From: Actinoplanes subtropicus
GTDB taxonomy: Bacteria; Actinomycetota; Actinomycetes; Mycobacteriales; Micromonosporaceae
Direction of reading: 5' to 3'
Assembly (NCBI RefSeq): GCF_000721705.1
Contig: NZ_JOJL01000056.1
Coordinates: 14,472-78,471, forward strand
DNA length: 64,000 bases
The notes under the pieces were generated by a model that saw nothing but the letters and a program-made list of their open reading frames with translations, was not told the origin of the DNA and ran no database searches. The translations under genes and the position numbers were made by a program. Of the stretch, positions 9,158 to 18,130 are shown one piece after another. The number at the start of each line of letters is the position of its first letter. The first letter of the stretch is position 1.

Positions 9158-9183
9158 TGTGGACGCTCACGTGAGCGTCCACA
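9158..9183 (-). terminator. Perfect 26-bp palindrome, terminator of I36 gene
   Basis: TGTGGACGCTCAC is followed directly by its exact reverse complement, giving a 13-bp stem. It begins 12 bases after the stop of the I36-like gene. Few T residues follow, as is usual for actinomycete terminators. The absence of a loop also leaves a protein-binding site possible. Confidence 0.6.
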
Positions 9184-9195
9184 GCGGGAGTGGCG

Positions 9196-9741
9196 TCAGC
9201 AGCCGGTGCGGCTGACGTAGTCGGCCTTGTTGCGGTTGGTGCCGACGTCGGCGATGGTGCGGTGGTTGGTTCCGGCGGTGAACAGCACGGTGTCGGTGGT
9301 TCCGGTTTCGTTGAGGAATGCGACGGTGCCGGTGCTCATGTTGTAGTGCACGGATTCGATGCGGTTCTGCCAGGCCCAGGTGGCGAGGTTTTGCCAGCCG
9401 CAGCTGGAGAGTTTGCCGCGGGGGTAGGTGTAGTTGACGCCGTCGTAGAAGCAGAACCAGCCGGAGGGGCAGTCGGCGGCGGCGCGCACGTTCGGGTCGC
9501 GGGCCAGGGTGACGATCAGTGCGCCGCCAGCGTAGGACAGATCCCGGGCGCCGATTTGTGTTCCCCCTGGGTGCTGATGTAGCCAGGCGTCGATCTTGGC
9601 TTGGTCGTCGGTAGTCGCCCCAGCTGCGGAAGTGCCGGTTGCCCGTGCGGCCAGCGCGGGTTGCGCGTACAGAGCGATGCCGAAGGCGAACAGAGTCGGC
9701 AGGAGCACGGCGAGTATCCGGCAGGTTCGGAAGTGGTCCAC
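9196..9741 (-). CDS. Secreted peptidase inhibitor family I36-like protein
   Basis: From a GTG at 9741 (GGGGG about 9 bases upstream) the protein has a basic start (VDHFRTCR), a hydrophobic signal segment and an Ala-x-Ala cleavage site (PALAA). The mature part contains the I36/SMI-like cysteine domain: CPSGWFCFYDGVNY, LSSCGWQNLATWAWQNRIESVHYN and an end with a final Cys. Such proteins are exported small beta-rich inhibitors in Streptomyces and relatives. The gene is transcribed away from the sigma factor cluster across a 260-base gap that must hold both promoters. Confidence 0.65.
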   Translation of the reverse strand: MDHFRTCRILAVLLPTLFAFGIALYAQPALAARATGTSAAGATTDDQAKIDAWLHQHPGGTQIGARDLSYAGGALIVTLARDPNVRAAADCPSGWFCFYDGVNYTYPRGKLSSCGWQNLATWAWQNRIESVHYNMSTGTVAFLNETGTTDTVLFTAGTNHRTIADVGTNRNKADYVSRTGC

Positions 9742-10004
9742 GGTAGACCCCCGTAGTAGTGATGGCCCTCCCCGAAGACTACTAAGAGTCATCAAGCAAC
9801 TACTCATGGTCAAATCATGCTGCTCGGTCCGCAGCGCCGGGCTATCGCCCGCCGGTTCCTGCTCAGGCGAGGAGTGGCCGGTGCAGGCCCTTAAAGCCAC
9901 GTCCGTTTCCTCACTATTGGCGGGCCTTTCCGCGACGTGGCCGGTGTCGATTTGATCACGAACGGGGATCTTGGTCTGGGTTCGCCGGGAGTCCGCAGAG
10001 ATGT

Positions 10005-10637
10005 ATGCGGAAGTGTTTTCCGGCTGGAAGGCGGCCAGACATCGTCACCGTCGACGAGGGAGACCGTTTGGACGAGAAAGAGGCTGATCAGGCGTTGGCC
10101 GACCTGATCGCCGATCACAACTCGGTTTTACGGCGGTACGCGTATCGCCTGCTCGGCGGGGAGGAGGACGCGGAGGAGGCGGTCAACGATGTTTGGTATG
10201 CGGCGCATCGGCAGCTACGTCGAGGTGGTCACGTCGAGCACTGGCTTAGCTGGCTGCTGAAGGTCACCGGGTACAAGGCCGCGGATGTGAGGAAGAAGCG
10301 CGGCAAGCAGGCGGTGCCTGTCGCGTTCGAGACGGGATGGCCGGGAGGGGCGGGAGCCGAGCTCGACGCGGTGGAAGACCGTGCCCTGCTCCGGGCCGCC
10401 GTGGACAAGGTCCTGCGGGACAAACAGACGACCGCCGCCGGCCTGTACACCGTATGGGCGCGGGTCGAAGGGCTGTCGGACGCGCAGATAGCCGAACAAC
10501 TCGGGATATGCGTGAGCACGGTGGACAAGACCCGCCGCCGTACGTATCGGGCGTTGCGCGAGGCGATTAACGCGTTGTCGGCGGAGCAGACGAATCGGCC
10601 GGTCACCGTCCGGCCGGAGCAGGAGAGGGGGCAATGA
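10005..10637 (+). CDS. ECF-type RNA polymerase sigma factor
   Basis: A sigma-70 region 2 (LRRYAYRLLGGEEDAEEAVNDVW) is followed by region 4 with a helix-turn-helix (SDAQIAEQLGICVSTVDKTRRR). About 190-210 residues is the normal size for an extracytoplasmic-function sigma factor. ATG 10005 is the longest start; a TTG at 10068 with GAGGGAG six bases upstream is a good alternative. The gene overlaps the next one by four bases, so it is cotranslated with a membrane protein that probably holds it inactive. Confidence 0.75.
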   Translation: MRKCFPAGRRPDIVTVDEGDRLDEKEADQALADLIADHNSVLRRYAYRLLGGEEDAEEAVNDVWYAAHRQLRRGGHVEHWLSWLLKVTGYKAADVRKKRGKQAVPVAFETGWPGGAGAELDAVEDRALLRAAVDKVLRDKQTTAAGLYTVWARVEGLSDAQIAEQLGICVSTVDKTRRRTYRALREAINALSAEQTNRPVTVRPEQERGQ

Positions 10638-11683
10638 TCATGTCCAGCCACAAGCCGGAATCGCCCGCCAGCAGACTCAGCGACGATGACCTCGGACGCC
10701 TGGTGTACGAGGCGGTCAGCCCGCACGCCGGCGAGCGGGCGCCGACCGCGGCACCGACCCCGCAGCAGATTTTGCAGCGAGCGTGGCGACGTCGCCGTGC
10801 CCGGCGGCTGCGGCTGCTGGCAGCGGTGACCCGGTGCGCCGCCGTGGTCGTCGCCGTCCTGATCATCACCGCGGGGATCGTCGTGGCCAAACGGGCTGCC
10901 CCGGCCGGTCGGGCCGCGGCCCGACCGGCGGTAGCGCTGCTGCCGCTGCCCCGGCCGTCGACATGGCGACCGGCCCGGGTTGGCCTGACCCGGCTGTCGC
11001 AAACGGTTGCCCGGCTGCACGAGACACCAGCCGCCGGCCGCTACACCTACACCCGTACCAGGTTGTGGGCACGCGACGCGACCGCTGCCTCGCCCGCGAA
11101 TGCGGTTACGGTGTTCGACGAACAACGCTGGTGGAGCGCCGAGCGCGCCGGGCGCCAGACCCGCGCCACCGTCACCGGGTGGTCCCCGGGGCAAGATCCC
11201 GGACCGGTCCGGCGACCGGACGCCGGCGGCGACGAGTCCTACCGGACCGGCCAGATGCCCGTCGTGGTTCCCGATCTGTCGAGCAACGTCTTCGTGGTTT
11301 CCAGCCAGCTCGCCGAGCAGCAGGATCCTGCCGACGGGCCGCAGGCGACCCTGCGCGCCGTACGCGAGGTGTACCGCTTCCACGATCCCGTCCCCGCACA
11401 GCGGGCCGCGCTCCTGCAGGCTCTCGCCGACACCGATGGGCTGCTGATCGCGGGCACGGTCGACGGCGGTATCGGCCGGCGGGGCCTGGCCGTGCTCGTC
11501 GACAGCGACCACGGCGCCACCCGCGACATCGCGATATTCGATCCCGTGACCGGGCGGATGCTGGCCTACGACACCGTCTGGCTACGCGCTCCCGCGGCCG
11601 TCACTATCGCGACGCCGGCCCTGGCCGACTCGTTGCTGCTGATCACGGCGACCCGCACGAGCAGCATCCGGCACGCGCCTTGA
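10634..11683 (+). CDS. Membrane-anchored anti-sigma-like CU044_5270-type protein
   Basis: A 349-residue protein. It has a cytosolic N-terminus (SDDDLGRLVYEAVSP), a basic stretch (RRRRARRLRLL), one transmembrane helix at about residues 62-85, then a large extracytoplasmic domain. The domain contains YTYTRTRLWARD, FDEQRWWSAERAG and repeated ALADTDGLLIAG-like segments, as in the CU044_5270 family found after ECF sigma genes. The ATGA overlap with the sigma gene supports a sigma/anti-sigma pair. Direct inhibition is inferred. Confidence 0.65.
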   Translation: MIMSSHKPESPASRLSDDDLGRLVYEAVSPHAGERAPTAAPTPQQILQRAWRRRRARRLRLLAAVTRCAAVVVAVLIITAGIVVAKRAAPAGRAAARPAVALLPLPRPSTWRPARVGLTRLSQTVARLHETPAAGRYTYTRTRLWARDATAASPANAVTVFDEQRWWSAERAGRQTRATVTGWSPGQDPGPVRRPDAGGDESYRTGQMPVVVPDLSSNVFVVSSQLAEQQDPADGPQATLRAVREVYRFHDPVPAQRAALLQALADTDGLLIAGTVDGGIGRRGLAVLVDSDHGATRDIAIFDPVTGRMLAYDTVWLRAPAAVTIATPALADSLLLITATRTSSIRHAP

Positions 11684-11787
11684 CCCCGGGGCAAGGAGGT
11701 CGTCTGTGCCCACGGGCCAGCCCGGCAAGGTCGGTTGGCCCGGACGGGCTGTGCCGATCCGGGACGCTCGCGCCACAGCGAACGGTG

Positions 11788-12189
11788 TCAGGCGGTCGCG
11801 AAGCGGTAGCTACCCAGAAAAGCCTTGGCGAGCCTGCCGTAGAGACCCGCAGCGCCGGGCAGCCCGTTGAGCAGGCCCTCGGCCTGATCGCGGTCGAGCT
11901 TGATGCGCAGGTCACGGTAATCGGCATTGTCCAATGTGGCAACGTCGCGCAGGACCGCCCCGCTGATAGCTTCCCGAATGGATGCACTGTCGCCGTAGAC
12001 GGGATCGAGAAATATGGCGAACCGGGGGTCGACACCATAGTCGGAGGCGAGCTTCTCCAGCGCGTTGTAGGTCTTCTCGACGGCTTGGTAGAAGTCTTCG
12101 CCACGCACGGTCAGGGCTGCGACCCCCTCGTCGGAGAGCGCGGCGAGAAGTCCGATGAAGAAGTCGTCAAGACTGAGATCCTGGTGCAT
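11788..12189 (-). CDS. Hypothetical protein, divergent from HD-PRTase gene
   Basis: A 133-residue acidic, helical cytosolic protein. The ATG at 12189 is preceded by GAGGGGGA with good spacing, so upstream in-frame sequence to 12375 is not coding. It has no recognisable motif; LDDFFIGLLAALSDEG and DFYQAVEKTYNALEKLASDYGVDPRF are its most structured parts. It shares an upstream region with the divergent HD-phosphoribosyltransferase gene, which may mean common regulation. It converges on the sigma-factor operon. Confidence 0.6.
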   Translation of the reverse strand: MHQDLSLDDFFIGLLAALSDEGVAALTVRGEDFYQAVEKTYNALEKLASDYGVDPRFAIFLDPVYGDSASIREAISGAVLRDVATLDNADYRDLRIKLDRDQAEGLLNGLPGAAGLYGRLAKAFLGSYRFATA

Positions 12190-12504
12190 GGTCCCCCTCT
12201 GCTCATGCCGGCGCTTCGAGCGCCCGGGCGATGCTGTCGTCCTTGCGACACGTCGACTTGATCGACCGGAGTCTTTGCTAGGTAACGGGGGCGAGTAGCC
12301 AAGTTGACGGACTCGTCGTGCGGCGCGCTCCGATGATCTCTGCTTAGGGTCATGATCGGCAGCGCACTCGCGCATGTCGATCCGACAAACGTCTATATCC
12401 CCTGTTCACGGCTCGATGGACGCCGGTTCCAGCGCGCTCTACTTGAATGCTTTCCCCATCATAGGTGCAACGGGCACCAAACGGACACCACTCTGGGGAG
12501 TGTT

Positions 12505-15309
12505 TTGACTACCCGAAGCGACATTTCGGCCTCTGGTGGAGGTCCGCACTCCCTCAGCGCCATGCGTCCCGCCCCCCTCGCCGAACACCAGGAACGGCTT
12601 GAGCAATGGGCCGCGTCCCTGCTTGATCCGTACCTGCGGCGACTGGAACGACACCGCGACCCCGACGGGGACGTGCAACGGCACCGCCGCCCTTACGAAA
12701 CTGCGAAGGAATTCAACGATCCCGTGTGGGGCACGCTGCAGCTGCGCCCTTGGGAAGTAGTCATCGTCGACTCCCCATTGCTGCAACGCCTGCGGCGGAT
12801 CCGGCAGCTCGGTGTCGTGCACTTCGTGTACCCGTCCGCCGTACACACCCGGCTGGAACACAGCCTCGGCACCGTGCACCAGGTACAACGGCTGATCACC
12901 AGCATCAACGAGCACGGCCTCGTTGGGCAGGGCGAGGAACGCAGCACGGAGAAGCCCATCTCCGAAACCCAGGAACGCCTCCTGCGGCTTGCCGCCCTCT
13001 GCCACGACGTCGGTCACGGCGCCATGTCCCACGTCTCGGAGTACTCGATCGAGGAAACGCGGCCGTGCGAAGACATCCGGCTCGCCTTCCAGAAGCTGCA
13101 CCAGCGATCCTCGCCGAACCAATTGTCCGAGATCGCCGCCTACTATCTGATCGGCTCGCCCGCCTTCAAGAAGCTCCTCGATGCGGCATTCAACCTTTGC
13201 CCGGCACCCAGCACCATCCGGGACCTGGCCGCCAAACTGCAGTCCATCGTCATCGGCAAGAGCATCGGCGGTGACGTCCTGCTGCTCCACGAACTGATCA
13301 GCGGGCCATTCGACGCCGACAAACTCGACTACCTGGCCCGCGACGCCTGGATGTGCGGCGTCCCGAATGCCGCCGACATACCGCGGCTCATCCAGAAGGT
13401 TCGGGCGGTCCGCAAAAGCCAGCCGGCGCTGCCGAAGAACCTCAAACGACTCGCCGCCGACGACAGCGACTCATACCTGGTCACCGGGATCGCACGCAGC
13501 GGCGCCCGGACCCTTGACGAGGTCTCCCTGGCCCGAACCATGATGTTCGACAAGGTCTACCGCCACCAGAAGGTCCGCGCGACCGAGGCGATGGTCTTCA
13601 GCCTGATGACGCAGTTGCAGACGGTATGGCCGCACCACCCCGCCATGCTGCCGTTCGCGCTGACCGACGAGGACCTACTGGCACTGACCGAAGACCAGGT
13701 CCTAGCCCTGTCGGGCAAACCCGCCGACCAGCTCAGCGAACAGGCGCGCAACGCGGCGCTAGCCGTCGACTACATCTCCCAGCGGTTGCGTGACCGGCGC
13801 CTGTTCACCCGCGGCTTCGCGTTCGCACCACACATGCCCGCGGACCCGTACCTGCACGAGCTCGACCACAGCACCGGGCTGAAACAGCTGATCTCGGACT
13901 GCTGCAACAACGGCGAACGGGCCCGCATCACCTCCGGGATCGCCGACCTAGTCCGAGAGATCTGTACCGCGCTTGGCCATCTCGATCTGCTGCAGGTGCC
14001 CGGAGGGCAACTGGAACCGTTCATCTGGGTCAGCCCGCCGAAAGCACCACCCAAGTCGACCGGCGCTGAGACCGGTCACGCCTACCTTATCGACGAGAGC
14101 GGTGAGCTGTTGCAGGCCGAGGACGACACCTCGGAATCGGCGGGATGGTCTGAGACAGCGATCATGACCCGCGAGATCGGCTACATCTTCACCTTGCGCC
14201 GCCTGTCACCGATCCTCTACCTCGCCGCCGAGGCGTACGTGCGCCTGCGGTACAAGGTCAAGATTCCGGAGTCGATGCTGGCGGACGCCAAACAGAACCG
14301 CGTGGTGATCGACGAATACCGCCGGCGGCTGCACACGATCGGCTGGTACCGCGACAAGCCGCTCGACCTGCGACCGCTGCCGAACGTCCTGCGGCAGGGC
14401 GACGCCGCGGATCGTGTCGACGAGGTGGTCGGCCGGCTGCGTGGCTACTCCGGGCCGCACCAGGACCCGGCCAAGGGCTTGCCGACACCCCCGTCCACGA
14501 TCACCCGCGAGCGGGTAATCGCGTTCGTCCGGCAGTTTGATGATGACCTGGTCGACACTGCCCTGCGCGTGCTGGCTCACATCAAGGTCATCGGCCGGGC
14601 CGACGCCAACCAGGCAGTCGAAGCGTTCTTGACCGATAACCCGGACTTCAGCCCAGCCAGCTACTGCGCGCTTGGCGAAGTCAGGGACTCGTCGGCGCTG
14701 CTCACGTACTACGTCGGCGACGTCGCGCAACGGCACGTGCTCACGCAGCGGCGGCTTACCGAGGCCCTTGCCCTAAAAGAACCCATCATCTTCGTGGATG
14801 ACCTCGTCGGGCGAGGAAGTCAATCCATCTCCATCATCGAAAGCTGGCTCGGCCGTGAGCCAAGCGTCGACCTGAAAGAACGCCGCACCGACAAACTCGA
14901 CCGGCACCACGCCGAACTGTTCCGCGCTCATCGCCTCGCCTTCGTTTTCATCGCCGGTCTCGACGCAGGCGCCCAGGCGCTGAAACAACGGATCGCCGAA
15001 CTCGGCTTGAACGCCGAGGTGTACATCTACCTGAAGGAAGAGTCGTTACCGTTTCTCGACGAGGTGATTACGGACCTGGACAATCGCAACAAATTCGTCG
15101 ATTTCTGCCGCGAGGCAGGCTCACGTCTGCTGGCGTGCCCGGACCGGTCCACGCGCTGGGTTCAGGACCGCGCATTGGGTTACGGAAACCGGGGGCTCCT
15201 GCTGGTCAGCACCTACAACACGCCAACGGCCACCCTGACCTGCCTTTGGGGCTCCGCCGACGGGCATTTCCATTGGACCCCGTTGCTGCCCAGGCGCAAG
15301 AAGAACTGA
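12505..15309 (+). CDS. HD-domain hydrolase fused to phosphoribosyltransferase-like domain
   Basis: About 934 residues. Residues 80-300 are an HD phosphohydrolase of the SAMHD1/dGTPase kind: LLQRLRRIRQLGVVHFVYPS, then H in HTRLEHS (about 114), HD in LCHDVGHGAMSH (about 168), and the late Asp in FDADKLDYLARDA (about 272). The last 250 residues form a phosphoribosyltransferase-like domain with a PRPP loop IIFVDDLVGRGSQS (about 760-773). They end with ALGYGNRGLLLVSTYNTPT and LWGSADGHFHWTPLLPRR, as in predicted PRTase conflict effectors. The start is uncertain: TTG 12505 has GGGGAG just upstream, and ATG 12352 is an open alternative. Likely role: cleaving or remodelling nucleotides during phage infection. 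Confidence 0.7.
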   Translation: MTTRSDISASGGGPHSLSAMRPAPLAEHQERLEQWAASLLDPYLRRLERHRDPDGDVQRHRRPYETAKEFNDPVWGTLQLRPWEVVIVDSPLLQRLRRIRQLGVVHFVYPSAVHTRLEHSLGTVHQVQRLITSINEHGLVGQGEERSTEKPISETQERLLRLAALCHDVGHGAMSHVSEYSIEETRPCEDIRLAFQKLHQRSSPNQLSEIAAYYLIGSPAFKKLLDAAFNLCPAPSTIRDLAAKLQSIVIGKSIGGDVLLLHELISGPFDADKLDYLARDAWMCGVPNAADIPRLIQKVRAVRKSQPALPKNLKRLAADDSDSYLVTGIARSGARTLDEVSLARTMMFDKVYRHQKVRATEAMVFSLMTQLQTVWPHHPAMLPFALTDEDLLALTEDQVLALSGKPADQLSEQARNAALAVDYISQRLRDRRLFTRGFAFAPHMPADPYLHELDHSTGLKQLISDCCNNGERARITSGIADLVREICTALGHLDLLQVPGGQLEPFIWVSPPKAPPKSTGAETGHAYLIDESGELLQAEDDTSESAGWSETAIMTREIGYIFTLRRLSPILYLAAEAYVRLRYKVKIPESMLADAKQNRVVIDEYRRRLHTIGWYRDKPLDLRPLPNVLRQGDAADRVDEVVGRLRGYSGPHQDPAKGLPTPPSTITRERVIAFVRQFDDDLVDTALRVLAHIKVIGRADANQAVEAFLTDNPDFSPASYCALGEVRDSSALLTYYVGDVAQRHVLTQRRLTEALALKEPIIFVDDLVGRGSQSISIIESWLGREPSVDLKERRTDKLDRHHAELFRAHRLAFVFIAGLDAGAQALKQRIAELGLNAEVYIYLKEESLPFLDEVITDLDNRNKFVDFCREAGSRLLACPDRSTRWVQDRALGYGNRGLLLVSTYNTPTATLTCLWGSADGHFHWTPLLPRRKKN

Positions 15310-15589
15310 TCTCCCACCTCAGGAAGATCACGCCACAAACGCCCCTCCATTCTGCGCCCGCCTGTATCGCACGACTGCCCAGCCCGGCGCCGATGCCGCC
15401 AGTCCAACGCGGCACGGCCGGCGCCTGGCGCCCATCGAGTTGCCGCGGATCAGGCACACCAGCACGCTCGCCGAGTGGACGACGCCGACGGTGCGACACC
15501 GACCTGCACGATCATCGGGATCCGATCCTGGCCGAGGTTCGAGGACCCGGGAACCCGCCTCAGGCGAGGTCGAAAGCGAATGCATTGTT
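15310..15589. other. Intergenic region, no supported gene
   Basis: No convincing coding frame was seen after the HD-PRTase stop. The next recognisable coding material is the frameshifted fragment starting near 15590. Confidence 0.3.
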
Positions 15590-16000
15590 CACCACGACGA
15601 CGGGATGCGGGGGCTCATCGGCGTCGGCAGACTACGCCGCCCTACTCGAGGAGGCTCCACGCTTCAACGCGGAGCAAGACACCGGCGCTACCTGGACGTT
15701 GGAGTGGGGTAACGGTCCCGCGGTCGACGCCGCCGCGGCCAAGACCGACCTCGGCGGTGCCACCCTGGCGTTACCACCGCGGCTTCGGGCAGAAGGCGCT
15801 GGCGATCACCGCGATCCGGCTCGCCCGGGCCGGCCAGTTCAACCCGGACGCCGGCGGCTGGCAGCGGGCGGACACCCAGGTCGAGGACGCAATGCTCACC
15901 ATCGAGCATCCGCAGCGACCCGACGACGATGTCCACGAGATCCTTGCCGCGGTCCCAGACCCCCACGCCCCGATCCTCGCCCACCCGGTGCGTCGGGCGG
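15590..16000 (+). pseudogene. Frameshifted remnant of an unknown gene
   Basis: Two frames carry protein-like sequence that joins at about 15755-15775. The first has DYAALLEEAPRFNAEQDTG and TWTLEWGNGPAVDA. The second has RGFGQKALAITAIRLARAGQ and NPDAGGWQRADTQVEDAML. The pair reads as one small actinobacterial protein with a frameshift and no proper start. I do not know its function. Confidence 0.35.
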
Positions 16001-16089
16001 TCATATGGACAGGTAGCCACACCGCGGGAGACCATCGATGCTGGTCTCATTCCTGGCCGCATAGCCGGACCGCAGGGACAGGTGGGTCG

Positions 16090-17106
16090 ATGACAACCCC
16101 TTCAGCGAACCGCGCCATCCAGCGTGCTTACACGCAGGTACGCACATCCACCGGACAGATCCTGCTGACTGACCTGACGAAGACCCGGCTCGGGGCTGTC
16201 CAGAACCGCTTCTTCCGGCTGTTCGTCCCGGTGAAGCGGAGTCGGTTGAGGCTGCCGACCGGTCTTCCGGAGTTCAGCGGCATGCGGCACCTGGCGACGC
16301 TGTCGGACAGCCCGGTGCTAGCGGCTGCCCGGCTCGGCGGGCACTGGAGCGATCACAATCTCGCGGCCATCTGCCACGTCGCCGCCTGCAACCTGCGCTG
16401 CCCGTACTGCTACGTGGAGTTCCGGCATCTGAGCGCCCAGGACAGTTTTCAGGCCAGCGCCGCCGATCTGATAAGCGCGTTCGTGGCTCTGCGCCGCGAA
16501 CGGCAGCAGGCCGGAGAACAGTTGTCCATCCTGCGCATCAGTGGCGGAGAGCCCCTGCTCGTTCCCGAATTCATCGCCGACGTGCACGACGAACTGCGAC
16601 GACACGACCTCGCCGAGGTCTGCCTGCTCAAGGTTGAGAGCAACATGACCGCCTTCGCGTACGCCTTGGAGTCCGCCCCTGTTGGGACCGCCGCCCGGTT
16701 GCATTCGATCGGCGGATTGGCGGTCCACGTCACCATCCATCCGACGCCCGATGACGCCGACTGGCCACGGGTCCTCATGGGTCTGCGCCGGGCTCTCGAA
16801 CTCGGCATCGACGTCTACCCGGCGATCGGCGGCGCCGGCTGGAGTGACGCCCATCTGTCCAGTTTGTATACGGCATTGGCCGAGCTGGCACCCGATCTGC
16901 CGTTGCGTCTCGCCGTACGTCCGTTCAACCTCTCGTACGACGCGCTGACCAACCGCCGCGGCCTCGACCGGTATGCCGTGCCGGCCGGTCCCTCCCCCTC
17001 GATGCGCTGGGAGCAGTTGACGAGCGCGAAGCGGGGCAGGCGGTATCTTCAGTGCCCACGGCATCTGGTCTCGCTAGGAGATCCTGCGAAGGGAGCGGCA
17101 TCGTGA
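16090..17106 (+). CDS. Radical SAM protein
   Basis: A 338-residue enzyme with the cluster-binding motif CNLRCPYCY (CxxxCxxC) near residue 100. A glycine-rich SAM segment follows (LRISGGEPLLVPEFI), then barrel-like strands (VCLLKVESNMTAFAY, GLAVHVTIHPTPDDA, GIDVYPAIGGAG). The core is about 240 residues and there is no extra C-terminal iron-sulfur SPASM domain, though one late Cys is present (YLQCPRH). It begins a three-gene operon: its stop overlaps the next start (GTGA at 17103-17106). With the neighbouring nucleoside enzymes it probably modifies a nucleotide or base; the substrate is unknown. Confidence 0.75.
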   Translation: MTTPSANRAIQRAYTQVRTSTGQILLTDLTKTRLGAVQNRFFRLFVPVKRSRLRLPTGLPEFSGMRHLATLSDSPVLAAARLGGHWSDHNLAAICHVAACNLRCPYCYVEFRHLSAQDSFQASAADLISAFVALRRERQQAGEQLSILRISGGEPLLVPEFIADVHDELRRHDLAEVCLLKVESNMTAFAYALESAPVGTAARLHSIGGLAVHVTIHPTPDDADWPRVLMGLRRALELGIDVYPAIGGAGWSDAHLSSLYTALAELAPDLPLRLAVRPFNLSYDALTNRRGLDRYAVPAGPSPSMRWEQLTSAKRGRRYLQCPRHLVSLGDPAKGAAS

Positions 17107-17498
17107 AGGCGCGCGAGCTGACCATCTGCAGCAGTTCCAAGTACTACGACGTAGTGCGGACCGTCACTGGCCAACTCGCCGAACGCGGGATCACTGTCAA
17201 CACCCCGCGGTTCGACTTCAACGAGCAACTCGTTGAGGTAACACCGGAGCAGAAGCGGGAGCTCACCCACGAGTTTCTCGACAAGATTCGGCGCTCGGCC
17301 GCAATCTACATCGTCGCTGCCGACGGCTACACGGGCCGCAGCGTCTGCATCGAGACGGGTTTCGCGGCCGCGCTGGGCCTGCCCGTCTACATCTCGGAGC
17401 CACCGGCCGAAGCGGCCATCGCCGCGCTGGTCACGGACATCGTCAGCACCGCGGACGCACCGGACTTCCTCGCCAAGGCGCTGACGGACGGCAGGTGA
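17103..17498 (+). CDS. Nucleoside 2-deoxyribosyltransferase-like protein
   Basis: A 131-residue Rossmann-like protein from GTG 17103. It resembles the nucleoside 2-deoxyribosyltransferase/YtoQ group: an opening strand (LTICSSSKYYDVV), IRRSAAIYIVAADGYTGRSV, and the key ETGFAAALGLPVYISEPP, in which the Glu would be the catalytic nucleophile. Family members exchange bases on deoxynucleosides or cleave nucleotide N-glycosidic bonds. It overlaps the genes on both sides by four bases, so all three products are made together. Confidence 0.65.
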   Translation: MKARELTICSSSKYYDVVRTVTGQLAERGITVNTPRFDFNEQLVEVTPEQKRELTHEFLDKIRRSAAIYIVAADGYTGRSVCIETGFAAALGLPVYISEPPAEAAIAALVTDIVSTADAPDFLAKALTDGR

Positions 17499-18130
17499 GA
17501 ATCTGCGCGCCGTCGCTATCAAGCCGCCTGCACAAACCGGCCTACGCCCATCTCCGGACCACGTTCGGGCTGACCGAGGAGATCGAGCAGCACCGGCAAC
17601 TGCGGTTGTGGGCCGGGGACCACGACATCCTGCTATGCCGGGGCAGCGACGTCCCGCAGGTCGTGGCACTGGATGTCGCGGACGTCGGCCTTACCGGCTA
17701 TGACGTTGCCGTCGAGTGGGCACTCGCCAACGATCGGGAACTGGACATTCGCGATCTGGGCCCGAGCCGTGCGTCCTTCGTGTGCTTCGTGACCGTCCCC
17801 GGCCGCCGGGTGGGCCGGATCTACTCCGAATATCCCGCGATCACCACCCGCTGGCTAACGGAGTCGCGGCAGTACGGCCAGCTACCGATCGTGTCCATGC
17901 ACGGCTCCTCCGAGGCGGTAATCGCTGCGGACCCACTGGGCGGCGGGGTCCTGCTGGTCACCAGCGGCGACACGCTGCGCGCCAACGGCCTCAGCGACGC
18001 CTTCCCGCTGCTGTCCACCGACCTGTGCCTTGTGTCGCTGCCTGGCCGGATGCCGGAACGCTGGGGTGACCGGCCGACCGCGGATTTGCCCTCATTGCCC
18101 GTGCCAGGAAAACCGCCGATCGACCGCTGA
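17495..18130 (+). CDS. HisG-like ATP phosphoribosyltransferase homologue
   Basis: A 211-residue protein that looks like the catalytic core of short-form ATP phosphoribosyltransferase. The features are ILLCRGSDVPQVVALDVADVGLTGYDVAVEW (HisG: substrate loop and the ADLGITG-like motif), the later GRRVGRIYSEYPAITTRWL (HisG: TEYP), and a loop SMHGSSEAVIAADPLGG (HisG: GSVE...APLGLAD-like). It lies outside any histidine operon and beside radical SAM and deoxyribosyltransferase genes. It therefore probably binds PRPP/ATP or a modified nucleotide in a specialised pathway rather than in histidine synthesis. Its 3' end overlaps the convergent gene by 39 bases. Confidence 0.65.
   Translation: MRICAPSLSSRLHKPAYAHLRTTFGLTEEIEQHRQLRLWAGDHDILLCRGSDVPQVVALDVADVGLTGYDVAVEWALANDRELDIRDLGPSRASFVCFVTVPGRRVGRIYSEYPAITTRWLTESRQYGQLPIVSMHGSSEAVIAADPLGGGVLLVTSGDTLRANGLSDAFPLLSTDLCLVSLPGRMPERWGDRPTADLPSLPVPGKPPIDR

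Noticed and set aside
9196..9900. Longer 234-residue version of the I36-like protein
   Set aside because: The first 53 residues precede the signal peptide and lack a ribosome site; GTG 9741 gives a proper export signal.
15475..16089. N-terminal extension of the radical SAM protein
   Set aside because: The extension covers a frameshifted remnant in changing frames; the family-like sequence starts after ATG 16090.
17495..18130. Histidine biosynthesis gene hisG
   Set aside because: No other his gene is nearby, and its neighbours are nucleoside-modifying genes; annotated only as HisG-like.
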